64,000 bases of DNA, from the NCBI GenBank assembly GCA_035492455.1, contig DATJJE010000071.1, positions 198,991 through 262,990 of the forward strand, read 5' to 3'. Shown in pieces: positions 25,914-34,773 of this stretch (position 1 is its first letter; every line of letters begins with the position of its first letter). A program made the position numbers and the translations under genes. This DNA comes from Gp6-AA40 sp035492455. GTDB taxonomy: Bacteria > Acidobacteriota > Vicinamibacteria > Vicinamibacterales > UBA2999. Below the pieces are notes generated by a model, which was not told the DNA's origin, searched no databases, and was given only the letters and a program-made list of their open reading frames with translations.

Positions 25914-27702
25914 GAACCCCTGCTTCGAGCGTCAGCTCGAGACGTGCGCCGATCCCCGGCGCGGAATCGACCGCGAGCTGCGCACCGGCGATGCGCGCCC
26001 GTTCTTTGATGATGGCCGGTCCAACGCGCCGCTCCTCCAGCTCGCGATCCGACAGTCGCCCCTCGAAATCGAACCCCTGGCCGTCGTCTTCGACGACCAG
26101 CGTGCACGCTTGATCGGTGTTCGTCAGTCGGACGAGGACGTTGCGTGCGCGGCTGTGCTTGCGCACGTTCACCAGCGCTTCCTGGACGATGCGCGCCAGC
26201 TCGAGTGCGGTCGGAGCAGGAAGCGATACCGGACCACCGTCGAACACGAATCGCGCGGAAACGCCGGTGTCGCGCCTGAACCGCTCGACCAGTGAGGCGA
26301 GGACGTCCGGAAGCTGATCGCTCGTTTCGAGGTCGATCGGACGCAGCGCCTGCATCAGCTCGCGCAGTTCCAGAACCTCGCTTCGCAGCAGCTCTTGTAC
26401 TTCGGCGAGCTCCTTGCCGACGTCATCCGGACTGAATTTGGCGCGGCGGCGCAGCGCGTCGATTCGCATCTCGATGCCGAAGAGCGCCTGTATGGCGCCG
26501 TCGTGCAGCTCGCGCGCAACGCGCGCCCGCTCCACCGCGCCCGCGCGTGAACGCAGCCGGCGCAGCAGGAACACATTCGTCAATGCGGGCGTGATGTGTT
26601 CGGTCACCGCCTCGAGAAAATGGAGCGAGCGCTCCAGATTTTCGGTATTGGCGGCGTCGAACAGATACACGCGTCCGCGCCACTCCTCGCAAAGTCCCAT
26701 GTTGCCGGCCGTCACCGTTGTGAACTCGCGCGTCTCGCTAAGCGCCCTCGGGAGCGTGACGGTCGTGCGCTGCAACGGCCAGACGCCGGGCTCGACGACT
26801 CGCGCGGGAAGCGTCGATGTATCGGGCGCCGTCCGCGCGTGCCAGGCGTGGCCCGGATCGTCGAACAGCCACGCAGCCTGTTGCGATGGATCGAGCTCGA
26901 CATGCAGCGTCCGCCGCGCCTCGTCGCTGGTGCCGCGCCCCTCCACGCGCCACAGCATCGTGCGCCGCGTCTCGAAATCCTGAATGACGACGTGCACCGC
27001 GGCGGCGTCGAAGATGCGCAGCAGCTCGAGTGAGACAGCCGTGACGGATCCGCCGAGGCCCAACTCGACGCGCGGCTGGCGGCCGGCATCCGCAACCGCG
27101 GCGATCTCGGCGCGAAGATCTTTCTCCTGTTCGGCGAGATAGCCGATGAGACATCCCGTCAACACGAAGTAAACCACTCGAAGAATCGTCCGGTTGGTTT
27201 CGAGATCCTGCCAGGGGAACAGCGTCGGGTTCCACGCACCGGCAATCCCAGTCTCCACGAGAAAGATCCCGACCGTCATCGTCGTCGTCAGCAGGGTTTC
27301 CCGGAAGCCCCAACGATAAGCGGCGGCAAGTTGGACGAAGAGGAAAAACAGGAAGAATGGGCTTCCCGGGCCGCTGCTGATGAACGTGAGAAGCGCGGTC
27401 CAGAGGATGTCGATGCCGTGGAGTATCTGCCCGTCGCGGGAACCGAGACGCGTCGCGCGGTGCACGAACGCCAGGACGATCATGCTGTAAAGCGCGTAAC
27501 CGAACAAGACCGCGTATGTGAGTTCGGCGAGGCGGGCGGGCTCGGTCGGGTCGATGTAAATGGCGATGAGGCCGCTGACAGTCAGAAACGCCCGGCCGAT
27601 CGCCAGCACCCGTTCAAGGCGCGCCGCCGGGCTGCCGTCGGCTCTGTAGTTCCAGAGAAACCGTGAAGGCCGAACCTTGACGGCGGGGTTGCCGGCATTC
27701 AT
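25906..27702 (-). CDS. Membrane sensor histidine kinase (HisKA_3) partnered with the NarL-type regulator
   Basis: 598 residues. Five or six membrane helices fill residues about 30-195 (LTYAVLFGYALYSMIVLAF, PFFLFFLFVQLAAAY and others), then a GAF-like region (about 215-370), HisKA_3 with the phosphoacceptor in RVARELHDGAIQALFG and HATPase_c (EALVNVRKHS, EDDGQGFDFEG). The final G-box is less typical (GPAIIKERARIAGAQLAVDS). First gene of the two-component operon. The membrane module probably senses a membrane or redox signal. Confidence 0.9.
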   Translation of the reverse strand: MNAGNPAVKVRPSRFLWNYRADGSPAARLERVLAIGRAFLTVSGLIAIYIDPTEPARLAELTYAVLFGYALYSMIVLAFVHRATRLGSRDGQILHGIDILWTALLTFISSGPGSPFFLFFLFVQLAAAYRWGFRETLLTTTMTVGIFLVETGIAGAWNPTLFPWQDLETNRTILRVVYFVLTGCLIGYLAEQEKDLRAEIAAVADAGRQPRVELGLGGSVTAVSLELLRIFDAAAVHVVIQDFETRRTMLWRVEGRGTSDEARRTLHVELDPSQQAAWLFDDPGHAWHARTAPDTSTLPARVVEPGVWPLQRTTVTLPRALSETREFTTVTAGNMGLCEEWRGRVYLFDAANTENLERSLHFLEAVTEHITPALTNVFLLRRLRSRAGAVERARVARELHDGAIQALFGIEMRIDALRRRAKFSPDDVGKELAEVQELLRSEVLELRELMQALRPIDLETSDQLPDVLASLVERFRRDTGVSARFVFDGGPVSLPAPTALELARIVQEALVNVRKHSRARNVLVRLTNTDQACTLVVEDDGQGFDFEGRLSDRELEERRVGPAIIKERARIAGAQLAVDSAPGIGARLELTLEAGVHA

Positions 27703-27760
27703 CGTGGGGCCGGCGGCAGACTAATACGGGAGGGGCATGGCCTTCAAGTCACGGTCTGAC

Positions 27761-28945
27761 CTATCGTTCCCGGTACTGTTCGCTCCGAGGCGGCTCGGAA
27801 GGCCTTCGCGGCTCCTCGTCGGTCCGAGCGGGCTGCTCCGGCTCGCCGCGGGCGATCATCAACTCGCCTTCGGGTTCGGCAGTCCGTTCATAGACCCCAG
27901 TCGCCGCTTGCGGCGGTTCAACCGGTCGGACCGAAGTGGCGTCAGAGTCCGCTCGGGGCGGGGTAACCGCAAAACCGCTCGAATCGCTCATCCAGACACC
28001 CGTCATCAACCACGTTGGCGTCTCGTAGGCTGGCAGGTTCTCGTAGACCGGCCTGCCGTCATAGGGCTTCGAATCGGGCGCGAACACCCGATGCAGCCGA
28101 CGCTCATAGCGCACGGCGTCGTGGTCGTCCATGGCGCTGAATGCGCTGGGACTGAATTCCGGGTAGCGCGCCAGCTCCGCGCGAGTCAGCGTCGTCCGGA
28201 GGCTTGCGGAGGACTGGTCCGCTTCAATCTGTCCGACCGGAACGACATAGCGGCGGCCGGCAAACCAGCCGCGCGAATCGATGACGTAATAAATCGGACG
28301 GCCTGACTGGCTGTCGACGACGAAGCCATCCAGCGTGCCGAGATGTTCGCCGGCGCGGTTGTGCAGATGGACGTCGCGATCGCGTGCCTCGGGGAGGTCC
28401 TTCGCGCCGACAAAACGGAGTCGAGAGCGATAGCGGGTTGATTCCTCCAGCAGGTCGTCGCCGGCCGCCTGGTTGATGCCGCGTTCGGCCAGCCGTGTCA
28501 GTACGTGATCCACATGCCCTTCTTCATCGAGCGTTTGTTGAAGAATGCGCACTGCATCGTAATCGCCGAGGGCTTCGGCGTAGCTGCGAGCGGTTCCGTA
28601 AGCCGCCATCTCGTGGTGTTCGATGCGTTGAGCGGCGGCCACAAGCGCCGCATCGAGGACCTCGCCGCGCTCCGTGTCGTCGAGACGTCGGCGGCCATCT
28701 TCGATCAGCGCGGCGACCGCGCCGCTCGGGACCGCGCGGGGTGGTTCGTTCAGCTGCTCCAGCAGGAGGCGCAGCCGCTCGATTTGAACTTTCGTTTCCG
28801 CGTGGTGCTCCTCGAGGACGCGCTGAAGGCGCGCTGACGTTGCGCGGCTGGCCATAATCGGCAGCTCGGCAACGATCTGCTTCTCCGCATTCATCAGGTC
28901 GTGGAGCTCTGCGGCGTACAAGTCGCGAAGTGTAACGGCGGCCAT
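27761..28945 (-). CDS. YciF-type ferritin-like protein fused to PRC-barrel
   Basis: 394 residues from ATG 28945. Residues 1-155 are a DUF892/YciF four-helix bundle (TLRDLYAAELHDLMNAEKQI, QRIEHHEMAAYGTARSYAE, DEEGHVDHVLTRLAE, with Glu/His pairs able to hold a di-iron site). Residues about 165-255 form a PRC-barrel (GEHLGTLDGFVVDSQSGRP). The last 80 residues are rich in Pro, Glu and Arg and look disordered. YciF proteins are stress-induced, and PRC-barrels bind RNA or protein partners. Stands alone, divergent from the metallopeptidase gene 34 bases away. Confidence 0.83.
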   Translation of the reverse strand: MAAVTLRDLYAAELHDLMNAEKQIVAELPIMASRATSARLQRVLEEHHAETKVQIERLRLLLEQLNEPPRAVPSGAVAALIEDGRRRLDDTERGEVLDAALVAAAQRIEHHEMAAYGTARSYAEALGDYDAVRILQQTLDEEGHVDHVLTRLAERGINQAAGDDLLEESTRYRSRLRFVGAKDLPEARDRDVHLHNRAGEHLGTLDGFVVDSQSGRPIYYVIDSRGWFAGRRYVVPVGQIEADQSSASLRTTLTRAELARYPEFSPSAFSAMDDHDAVRYERRLHRVFAPDSKPYDGRPVYENLPAYETPTWLMTGVWMSDSSGFAVTPPRADSDATSVRPVEPPQAATGVYERTAEPEGELMIARGEPEQPARTDEEPRRPSEPPRSEQYRER

Positions 28946-28979
28946 AATGTAGTTAGGAATTGCATGAGACGGGCCACGC

Positions 28980-29984
28980 GTGGTTAAGTTCGAATCGCTC
29001 GATCCAGAGATCCGCGGCGTTCTCGGCAAAAAAGTCAGCGAGCTCGGCCTCAAGGTGGAAGGCTCGCCCGTGGAGGGTTACGTTCGCGAGCTGTACAAGG
29101 AGCTGGAGCGCCGCGGCCTGAAGAAGTTCAGGCCGGTCTGCTATTTGACTGACGAATGGGGATGTCCCGATCAACAGCCGGTGCTTGGCATCCCGTTCTA
29201 CCTGGCAGATGCCAAGCTGCGCACGCTTGAAAAGGCGGTAGACGCGCTCGAGACCGAGCGGCAGATCATGATGTACATGCGGCACGAGGCGGGCCATGTT
29301 TTCAACTACGCCTATCGCCTGTACACAACACCGGAATGGCGGCGGCTCTTTGGACCGTTCTTTCGACCGTACCGCGACGACTATCGGCCAGTGCCGTTCA
29401 GCAGGCATTACGTGAGGCACATCGAGGGCTGGTACGCCCAGAAGCACCCCGATGAGGACTTCGCCGAGACCTTTGCTGTGTGGCTGACGCCTCGATCGGG
29501 CTGGCGGCGCAAGTACAACGGATGGCCAGCGATGCAGAAGCTCCGCTACGTCGAGCGCGTGGCGCGCGCGGTGGCCGACGTGGAGCCGATCGTCAACACC
29601 GGCGAGGTAGACATTACGCCGGACGACATCGATGTTTCGGTGGAGCAGTTCTACCGGCAGGCCGAGGAGGAGCGCCAGGCGCGTATCGATCTCGCCCTCG
29701 ACGCGCACCTCGGACAGATCTTTCTGACGCGTAAGCGAAAGGAATCGCGTCCGGCGGCCGATATTGTGAACAAGTACGCGCCGGAGCTGATCGAGAAGAT
29801 CACCTACTGGACGGGGGTACGACGGCCGATCGTCCGCGGCCTCATCGACTCGATCTGCCGCAACTGCCAGCGCATGAAGCTATGGGGCGAGGTCGGCGAG
29901 GAGGCCAGGTATCTCGTGGAGCTCACCGCGTTGGCAACGACGCTGGCCATGAATTTTCTGACGAGCGGGAGGTTTGAAACATAG
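28980..29984 (+). CDS. Putative zinc-binding metallopeptidase (gluzincin, HEAGH)
   Basis: 334 residues, no signal peptide. The zinc site is HEAGHVFNYAYRL near residue 101, with the third ligand supplied by the Glu in EDFAETFAVWLTP near residue 162, a gluzincin arrangement found in the putative zinc-binding metallopeptidase family. Other conserved parts are VCYLTDEWGCPDQQPVLGIP and RHIEGWYAQKHPDEDF. Start GTG 28980. It is followed after 45 bases by an ATP-grasp ligase gene on the same strand. The substrate is unknown. Confidence 0.82.
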   Translation: MVKFESLDPEIRGVLGKKVSELGLKVEGSPVEGYVRELYKELERRGLKKFRPVCYLTDEWGCPDQQPVLGIPFYLADAKLRTLEKAVDALETERQIMMYMRHEAGHVFNYAYRLYTTPEWRRLFGPFFRPYRDDYRPVPFSRHYVRHIEGWYAQKHPDEDFAETFAVWLTPRSGWRRKYNGWPAMQKLRYVERVARAVADVEPIVNTGEVDITPDDIDVSVEQFYRQAEEERQARIDLALDAHLGQIFLTRKRKESRPAADIVNKYAPELIEKITYWTGVRRPIVRGLIDSICRNCQRMKLWGEVGEEARYLVELTALATTLAMNFLTSGRFET

Positions 29985-29987
29985 GTC

Positions 29988-30017
29988 GTGGGTGGTTGGT
30001 GGTCACCCACCACCCAC
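29988..30017. repeat. Inverted repeat between metallopeptidase and ATP-grasp genes
   Basis: gtgggtgg (29988-29995) pairs with ccacccac (30010-30017), with further ggtgg/ccacc pairing inside. No T-tract follows, so it is more likely an mRNA hairpin than a terminator. Confidence 0.55.
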
Positions 30018-30029
30018 ACCTCATTAGAG

Positions 30030-31046
30030 ATGGGAAAGCTCAAAGTCGTCATCATTTACGATCGCGTCCTCGTTGACGAGAGTGAGGAGACCGCGGCCGA
30101 GAAGGGGCCCGTCACTCGTACGCTCGACAAGAAGGAAGTTGAAGAGGAGGTGGCCGAGGCACTCACCAAGCTTGGGCATGAGCCCGTTCTCTACGAGGTG
30201 GACGGGACCGTCAAGAGCCTCGTGGGCCTGGCGCGCGTCGACTGCGATCTCGTGTTCAACCTGTGCGAGTCATTCAACGGGGACGACACCGCCGACTTCA
30301 AAATCGCCGGCTATCTCGAGCTCATTGGCAAGAAGTACACAGGCTCGGGCACGCACGGCCTGATGCTCGCGCAGGACAAGGCGATTGCGAAGAAGATCTT
30401 CGCGTTCCACGGCATCCACACGCCGACGTTCGCGAAGTGCTACCGAGGCCGCCTCGATTTCTCCCACGACCTTCAGTTCCCCGTCATCGTCAAGCCGGCG
30501 CGCGAGGACGGATCGATTGGCATCGAGTTCAGCGCGGTCGTCAACTCCATACGCGAGCTGATGGAGCGCATGGACTGGCTGCATGCGAACTTCGACTCGC
30601 CGGTGCTGATCGAGGAGTACGTCGACGGCCGCGAAATGTACGTCGGCGTCATCGGCAACGACAAACCCGAAGCCTTACCGGTGGTGGAACTGGATCTGTC
30701 GAAGCTGCCGGATGGCACGCCGCGCATCGCATCGGCGGAAGTGAAATGGGGGAAAGGCACGAAGGCGTATCGCGATACCAAGTCCGCGATCGCGACGGAC
30801 TTGAGCGAGGAGACCATCGCGTCGCTGCATCAGACGGCGATCGCCGCGTATCAGGCGCTGGAACTGCGCGACTACGGGCGCGTTGACATGCGGTTGCAGC
30901 CGGATGGCCGGGTGCAGGTGATCGAGGTCAATCCCAACCCATGGCTGAGCTCGCGCGCCGAGTTCGCAATGGCGGCACGAAAGTCCGGCCGCACCTATCC
31001 GCAACTCGTAGCGGAGATTCTGGGACTCGCTTCATCCCGCGCGTAA
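30030..31046 (+). CDS. ATP-grasp ligase, D-Ala-D-Ala ligase-like
   Basis: 338 residues from ATG 30030. Order: N-terminal preATP-grasp domain (KLKVVIIYDRVLVDE, DLVFNLCESFNGDD), ATP-grasp (AQDKAIAKKIFAFHGIHTP, FPVIVKPAREDGSIGIEF, VLIEEYVDGREMYVGVIG) and metal-binding end (VDMRLQPDGRVQVIEVNPNPWL). This is the D-alanine-D-alanine ligase superfamily, but divergence in the substrate loop and linkage to a peptidase gene rather than to mur or fts genes suggest a different amino-acid or peptide ligase. It ends before a terminator at 31175-31200. Confidence 0.83.
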   Translation: MGKLKVVIIYDRVLVDESEETAAEKGPVTRTLDKKEVEEEVAEALTKLGHEPVLYEVDGTVKSLVGLARVDCDLVFNLCESFNGDDTADFKIAGYLELIGKKYTGSGTHGLMLAQDKAIAKKIFAFHGIHTPTFAKCYRGRLDFSHDLQFPVIVKPAREDGSIGIEFSAVVNSIRELMERMDWLHANFDSPVLIEEYVDGREMYVGVIGNDKPEALPVVELDLSKLPDGTPRIASAEVKWGKGTKAYRDTKSAIATDLSEETIASLHQTAIAAYQALELRDYGRVDMRLQPDGRVQVIEVNPNPWLSSRAEFAMAARKSGRTYPQLVAEILGLASSRA

Positions 31047-31174
31047 ACCCTGTAGGACAAAAACTTTATTGACCATGCTCGGTACGTGGGCCGGGCTCGA
31101 GCGGTCTGAAGACCCGCCCCTGCACTCCCCGGGAGCGCTGCAGCGAATCGTCAATTTCGACCGCTGAACTGCCT

Positions 31175-31200
31175 AAAACGCCCACTTTTCTGGCGTTTTT
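31175..31200. terminator. Intrinsic terminator after the ATP-grasp gene
   Basis: aaaacgcc (31175-31182) and ggcgtttt (31192-31199) form an 8-bp stem with a 9-base loop, with T-tract to 31200. The A-rich 5' side makes it potentially bidirectional. The 130 bases before it (31047-31174) hold no gene that can be supported. Confidence 0.75.
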
Positions 31201-31202
31201 GA

Positions 31203-31232
31203 TTGATGATGCTTGGTCATGTGGGCTATACT
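31203..31232 (+). promoter_or_regulatory. Promoter of the CarD-family gene
   Basis: TTGATG (31203-31208), 18-base spacer, TATACT (31227-31232). Expected start near 31239 gives a leader of about 57 bases before GTG 31296, which has a gggggaa ribosome site. Confidence 0.65.
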
Positions 31233-31295
31233 CGTGGGTGCAGTTCCCGGTCGAAAGGCCGGTCCTTCCACCCTACTTCCTGCTACGGGGGAAAC

Positions 31296-31895
31296 GTGAC
31301 ATTCCAGGTCGGCGACAAGGTCATCTACCCGAACCATGGGCTCGGTATCGTAGAACGCATCGAAGAGAAAACCATTCTTGGAACTACCTGCGGGTTCTTT
31401 CACCTGCGCATCGTGTCGAACGACACGACGGTGCTGGTGCCAGTCGCCAACGTCGATGGCGTCGGCCTTCGCAAAGCCATTACGGACGATGAGGTCGATC
31501 GCCTGTTCGGCCTGCTGAGCGACGGCAAGATCGACAACCATCAGAACTGGAAAGGACGCTTCAAGGACAATTCCGACAAGATGCGCACCGGCTCGATCTA
31601 CGACATGGCCGACGTGCTCAAAAGCCTGACGTTCCTGAGCAAGTCCAAGAGCCTGTCGTTCCGCGAGAAGCGGATGCTCGATCGCGCCAAGGCGCTGATC
31701 ATCTCCGAGATCTCAGAGGTCATTCGCGAGAAGCCGAACTCGGTCGAGGAACGGGTCGACCAGGCGCTCGAGCGGTGCTTCGTGGTCAAGGCGAAAAACA
31801 TGGCGCGTACCGCATCGCGTGCCAAAATTGCCAAAACGGTCAAGCCGGTTCCGGTCGTGGCAGCGCCCCGTCGCGCCGCCGCCCGCGCGTCGTAG
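31296..31895 (+). CDS. CarD-family transcription regulator
   Basis: 199 residues from GTG 31296. The N-terminal Tudor-like RNA-polymerase-interaction domain reads FQVGDKVIYPNHGLGIVE and binds the beta subunit in CarD proteins. The helical C-terminal part (YDMADVLKSLTFLSKSKSLSFREK) contacts DNA at the upstream edge of the transcription bubble. The last 30 residues are basic (AKIAKTVKPVPVV...) and could add DNA affinity. It probably stabilises open complexes at rRNA and housekeeping promoters. It has its own promoter and a strong terminator, so it is monocistronic. Confidence 0.9.
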   Translation: MTFQVGDKVIYPNHGLGIVERIEEKTILGTTCGFFHLRIVSNDTTVLVPVANVDGVGLRKAITDDEVDRLFGLLSDGKIDNHQNWKGRFKDNSDKMRTGSIYDMADVLKSLTFLSKSKSLSFREKRMLDRAKALIISEISEVIREKPNSVEERVDQALERCFVVKAKNMARTASRAKIAKTVKPVPVVAAPRRAAARAS

Positions 31896-31930
31896 TCTCT
31901 CGTCGCACGTTGTTTCCACCTTCTTCGCCA

Positions 31931-31963
31931 CCCGGGCGGGACCTTCCGCCCGGGAATTTTTTT
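31931..31963 (+). terminator. Intrinsic terminator of the CarD gene
   Basis: cccgggcgg (31931-31939) / ccgcccggg (31946-31954), 6-base loop, followed by aattttttt (to 31963). Only 11 bases separate its T-tract from the next ATG. Confidence 0.88.
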
Positions 31964-31974
31964 GTACTGTCGCG

Positions 31975-32697
31975 ATGATTGCCGCGGTCAGATCGTTCAT
32001 CACTTACATTGCCTGCATCCTCTACATTGCCATCGCCGGACCGGTGGGAATCCTGTTCGCCATGGTGTTCAAGTGGAAGCGCGGTCTGTTCGCGCTCGGC
32101 CACTTCGGCGTGCAGTTGGCGCTCTCGCTTGCGGGCATTCGATATCGCGTCGCCGGTCTCGAGAACGTGCCGACGGGGGCGGTCGTCTTCTGTTCGAATC
32201 ACGAGAGCAATGTCGACCCCCCCGTGCTGTTCCGCACACTTCACCCTTGCCTCCACATCCTCTACAAAGCCGAGCTTCACAAGTTCCCGATCATGGGAGC
32301 TGCATTCGACGTCGGCGGGTTCGTGCCGATCGAGCGTCAGAACCGGGAGCGGGCCATGGAGTCGATCGGCCGCGGCGCGGACTCCTTGCGCGCCGGCAAC
32401 TCGTTTCTCATCTTTCCGGAGGGGACGCGCAGCCGGACCGGCGAACTGCTGCCGTTCAAGAAGGGGGGCTTCATCATGGCCATCCAGGCGCAGGTGCCGA
32501 TCGTGCCCGTCGCCGTCGAGGGCGGCCGCGCCGCCATGCGGAAGGGCAGCGCCGTCGTCCGTCCCGTGCATGTTAGCGTCAGAATTGGTGAACCGGTGGC
32601 CACACGGGGTATGACGGTTGACGATCGTGACCTTCTCATTGAACAGGTTCGCGGCGCCATTCGACTCTTATTGGATCAAGGTCCGGTCTGGACGTAG
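31975..32697 (+). CDS. plsC: 1-acyl-sn-glycerol-3-phosphate acyltransferase
   Basis: 240 residues. Acylates lysophosphatidic acid to phosphatidic acid at the inner membrane. One or two N-terminal membrane helices (ITYIACILYIAIAGPVGILF) precede the acyltransferase domain with the catalytic NHESNVDPP (HX4D), the glycerol-phosphate block FIFPEGTRSR-like (LIFPEGTRSRTGELLPFKKG) and VPIVPVAVEG. ATG 31975 lies just after the CarD terminator with no Shine-Dalgarno; TGTACT six bases before ATG might act as a -10, giving leaderless translation. Confidence 0.88.
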   Translation: MIAAVRSFITYIACILYIAIAGPVGILFAMVFKWKRGLFALGHFGVQLALSLAGIRYRVAGLENVPTGAVVFCSNHESNVDPPVLFRTLHPCLHILYKAELHKFPIMGAAFDVGGFVPIERQNRERAMESIGRGADSLRAGNSFLIFPEGTRSRTGELLPFKKGGFIMAIQAQVPIVPVAVEGGRAAMRKGSAVVRPVHVSVRIGEPVATRGMTVDDRDLLIEQVRGAIRLLLDQGPVWT

Positions 32698-32729
32698 ACT
32701 GGCCTACGCCAGCCCTGCAGAGCGCGTAC

Positions 32730-34706
32730 ATGCGTGTTCGTAACTGCCTTGCGCTGCTTGCGCTCGTCCTTCTCGTCGCTGCGCCGCGGGCGCAGCAGCA
32801 GACGGCCCAGATCCGCCTCGACATTCACGCAAGCAGTGACGGTCGCCCTGTGACCGACCTGACTGCCACCGATCTCGCCGTCGTCGAAGACGGCGTACCC
32901 CAGACTATTGAATCGTTTACCCACGCAACCAGCCCGGCGCGCTCGTTCGTCGTCTTCCTCGACACCCCGCACATGCGCTTTGAAGGCGCTCGCGACGTGC
33001 GTGTGGCGCTCGTGCACTTCCTCGATCGACTGCTTGATGATGACGATGTGGTTGGCGTGATGACGCCCGACATTGCGCCGGCGGATATCCGGTTTCAACC
33101 CAAGGCAGCGGTCATCCCCGCGCTCATGCAGGACGAGACGTTCTGGGAGCGGGCGCGCGTTGGCTCGCGCGATCCCAAAGAGGATCGCTACGCGCAGTGC
33201 TTTCCGGCCAACCAGTACCGCGACGTCGCCAGCGAGATGCAAGAGCGACATCGCGAGCAGGCGACGTTGGACGCGCTGTCGCGCCTGATCGATTTCCTGG
33301 AGACGCGCGACACGCGCACCGCCGTCATCACGTTGACCGACGGTTGGCGCCTGTTCGGTCCCAGCGCGCGGCTCGGTGGGAACGTCTCCTCGGCGCGGCC
33401 GGGGGGCTTTGGCGGCTTCGGCGGCGGCGGTCGTCGCGGCCGCGGCGGATTCCCGGGCGCCGGGGGTTTCCCTGGCGGTGGCACAGGCGGCGCAACAACG
33501 AGCGGCAACGACGGTGACCGCGATGCGAGTGGCGCGTCGCGCACGGAATGCGAAGCCGACCGAATGACGCTGGCCGCCCTCGACGATACGCTGCGGCTCG
33601 ATCGCATTGCGGATGCGGCGAACCGGGCGCTCACCGCGTTCTACACGATTTATGCGCGGGCCCTTGCGGCGGAGCAGACGCCGACGGGCAAGCCTCCAGC
33701 GGTCATTAACAACGAGGAGCAGGATCCGGCGTCGCGCATGGACGCCATGCGGCAGCTGGCCGCGAACACCGACGGCCTGGCCATGATGACGAGCGGTGCG
33801 CTTGAAGGGGCGCTCGCCCGCATCGCGGCGGACATGAACGCCTACGACGTGGTCACCTATCGGTCGACGAACAACCGTCTTGACGGGAAGTTCCGGTCCG
33901 TTACGATCCGCTCGTCACGTCCCGGCGTCGTCATCAGGACCCGACGTGGGTATCGCGGCGCCAACGTCGATGACGTGCTTGGGCCAGGAACATCGACGGC
34001 GGTCGATCCGACGTTTGCATCCGTTGCGGCAACAAGCGCGCGCGCGAACTTCAGAATCAGAACTGCGCTTGCGCGGACGGCTGACACCCCCGAGGCGATC
34101 GTCTGGGTCACGGGGGAGCTGGACTACCGCCTGCGTCGTGAAGTCGCGTGGACCGCGGGCGGCGTCGCCGACATCACCATTGTCGGCGCCGACGGTCAGG
34201 AGGTGCTGGCCAGGAGCGTGGACGTGGCTCCAACCGCCGCATCCTTCAGCATGCGCGCACCGGATAGCGGTGGTTTAGCGCCGGGCGAGTACGCGGTTCG
34301 CGTCAGGTTGCGTCCCAACAATCAGGACGGTCTGCCGGTTGCCGATACGGCGCGCGTGACGATCCCGAAGACGCTGCCCGCGCTCGGCGACAGCCTGCTC
34401 TGGCGGCGCGGGTCGTCAACAGGCCCGCAGTACGTGGTCACGGCCGATCCGCGTTTTCAGCATAGCGACCGCATTCGCGTGGAAATTCCGACCGCGGCGC
34501 CGGGCACTGCGTCCGCGCGGATGCTGGACCGCGCCGGCAAACCGAATCAGGTGCCGGTCACGATCACAGAGCGGCAGGATACCGAGGATCCTTTCAGGTG
34601 GATTGTGGCCGAGGCGGTGCTGGCGCCGCTGGCGCCGGGGGATTACGCGATCGAGGTCACGCTAGGAGACGTGAAGCGCGTCACCGCTTTCCAATTGGTA
34701 CCTTGA
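32730..34706 (+). CDS. Secreted VWFA-type protein of the acidobacterial family
   Basis: 658 residues with signal peptide (MRVRNCLALLALVLLVAAP). An N-terminal segment IRLDIHASSDGRPVTDLTA and LAVVEDGVPQTIESF is characteristic of acidobacterial VWFA-related proteins. The VWA core follows (SFVVFLDTPHMRFEGARDV; TAVITLTDGWRLFG) and is interrupted by a Gly-rich insert (about residues 218-255). A later beta-rich region (about 430-650) carries Ig-like repeats. The MIDAS is only partly conserved (LDTPHM instead of DxSxS), so metal binding may be weak. Probably periplasmic or surface protein. Starts 32 bases after plsC. Confidence 0.85.
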   Translation: MRVRNCLALLALVLLVAAPRAQQQTAQIRLDIHASSDGRPVTDLTATDLAVVEDGVPQTIESFTHATSPARSFVVFLDTPHMRFEGARDVRVALVHFLDRLLDDDDVVGVMTPDIAPADIRFQPKAAVIPALMQDETFWERARVGSRDPKEDRYAQCFPANQYRDVASEMQERHREQATLDALSRLIDFLETRDTRTAVITLTDGWRLFGPSARLGGNVSSARPGGFGGFGGGGRRGRGGFPGAGGFPGGGTGGATTSGNDGDRDASGASRTECEADRMTLAALDDTLRLDRIADAANRALTAFYTIYARALAAEQTPTGKPPAVINNEEQDPASRMDAMRQLAANTDGLAMMTSGALEGALARIAADMNAYDVVTYRSTNNRLDGKFRSVTIRSSRPGVVIRTRRGYRGANVDDVLGPGTSTAVDPTFASVAATSARANFRIRTALARTADTPEAIVWVTGELDYRLRREVAWTAGGVADITIVGADGQEVLARSVDVAPTAASFSMRAPDSGGLAPGEYAVRVRLRPNNQDGLPVADTARVTIPKTLPALGDSLLWRRGSSTGPQYVVTADPRFQHSDRIRVEIPTAAPGTASARMLDRAGKPNQVPVTITERQDTEDPFRWIVAEAVLAPLAPGDYAIEVTLGDVKRVTAFQLVP

Positions 34707-34738
34707 CCAACTGCCAACGGCCAGCCTCCAACTGCCAA
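34707..34738. repeat. Direct repeat ccaactgccaa
   Basis: An 11-bp sequence occurs at 34707-34717 and 34728-34738 just after the VWFA gene's stop, in a short AT-richer gap between convergent genes. Confidence 0.6.
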
Positions 34739-34773
34739 GAATTGTTGGAAGCTGTTACGTGGAGAGTCGGGAG

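Noticed and set aside
31047..31174. Possible riboswitch or small RNA before the CarD terminator
   Set aside because: No recognised aptamer core; only a simple terminator hairpin is clear.
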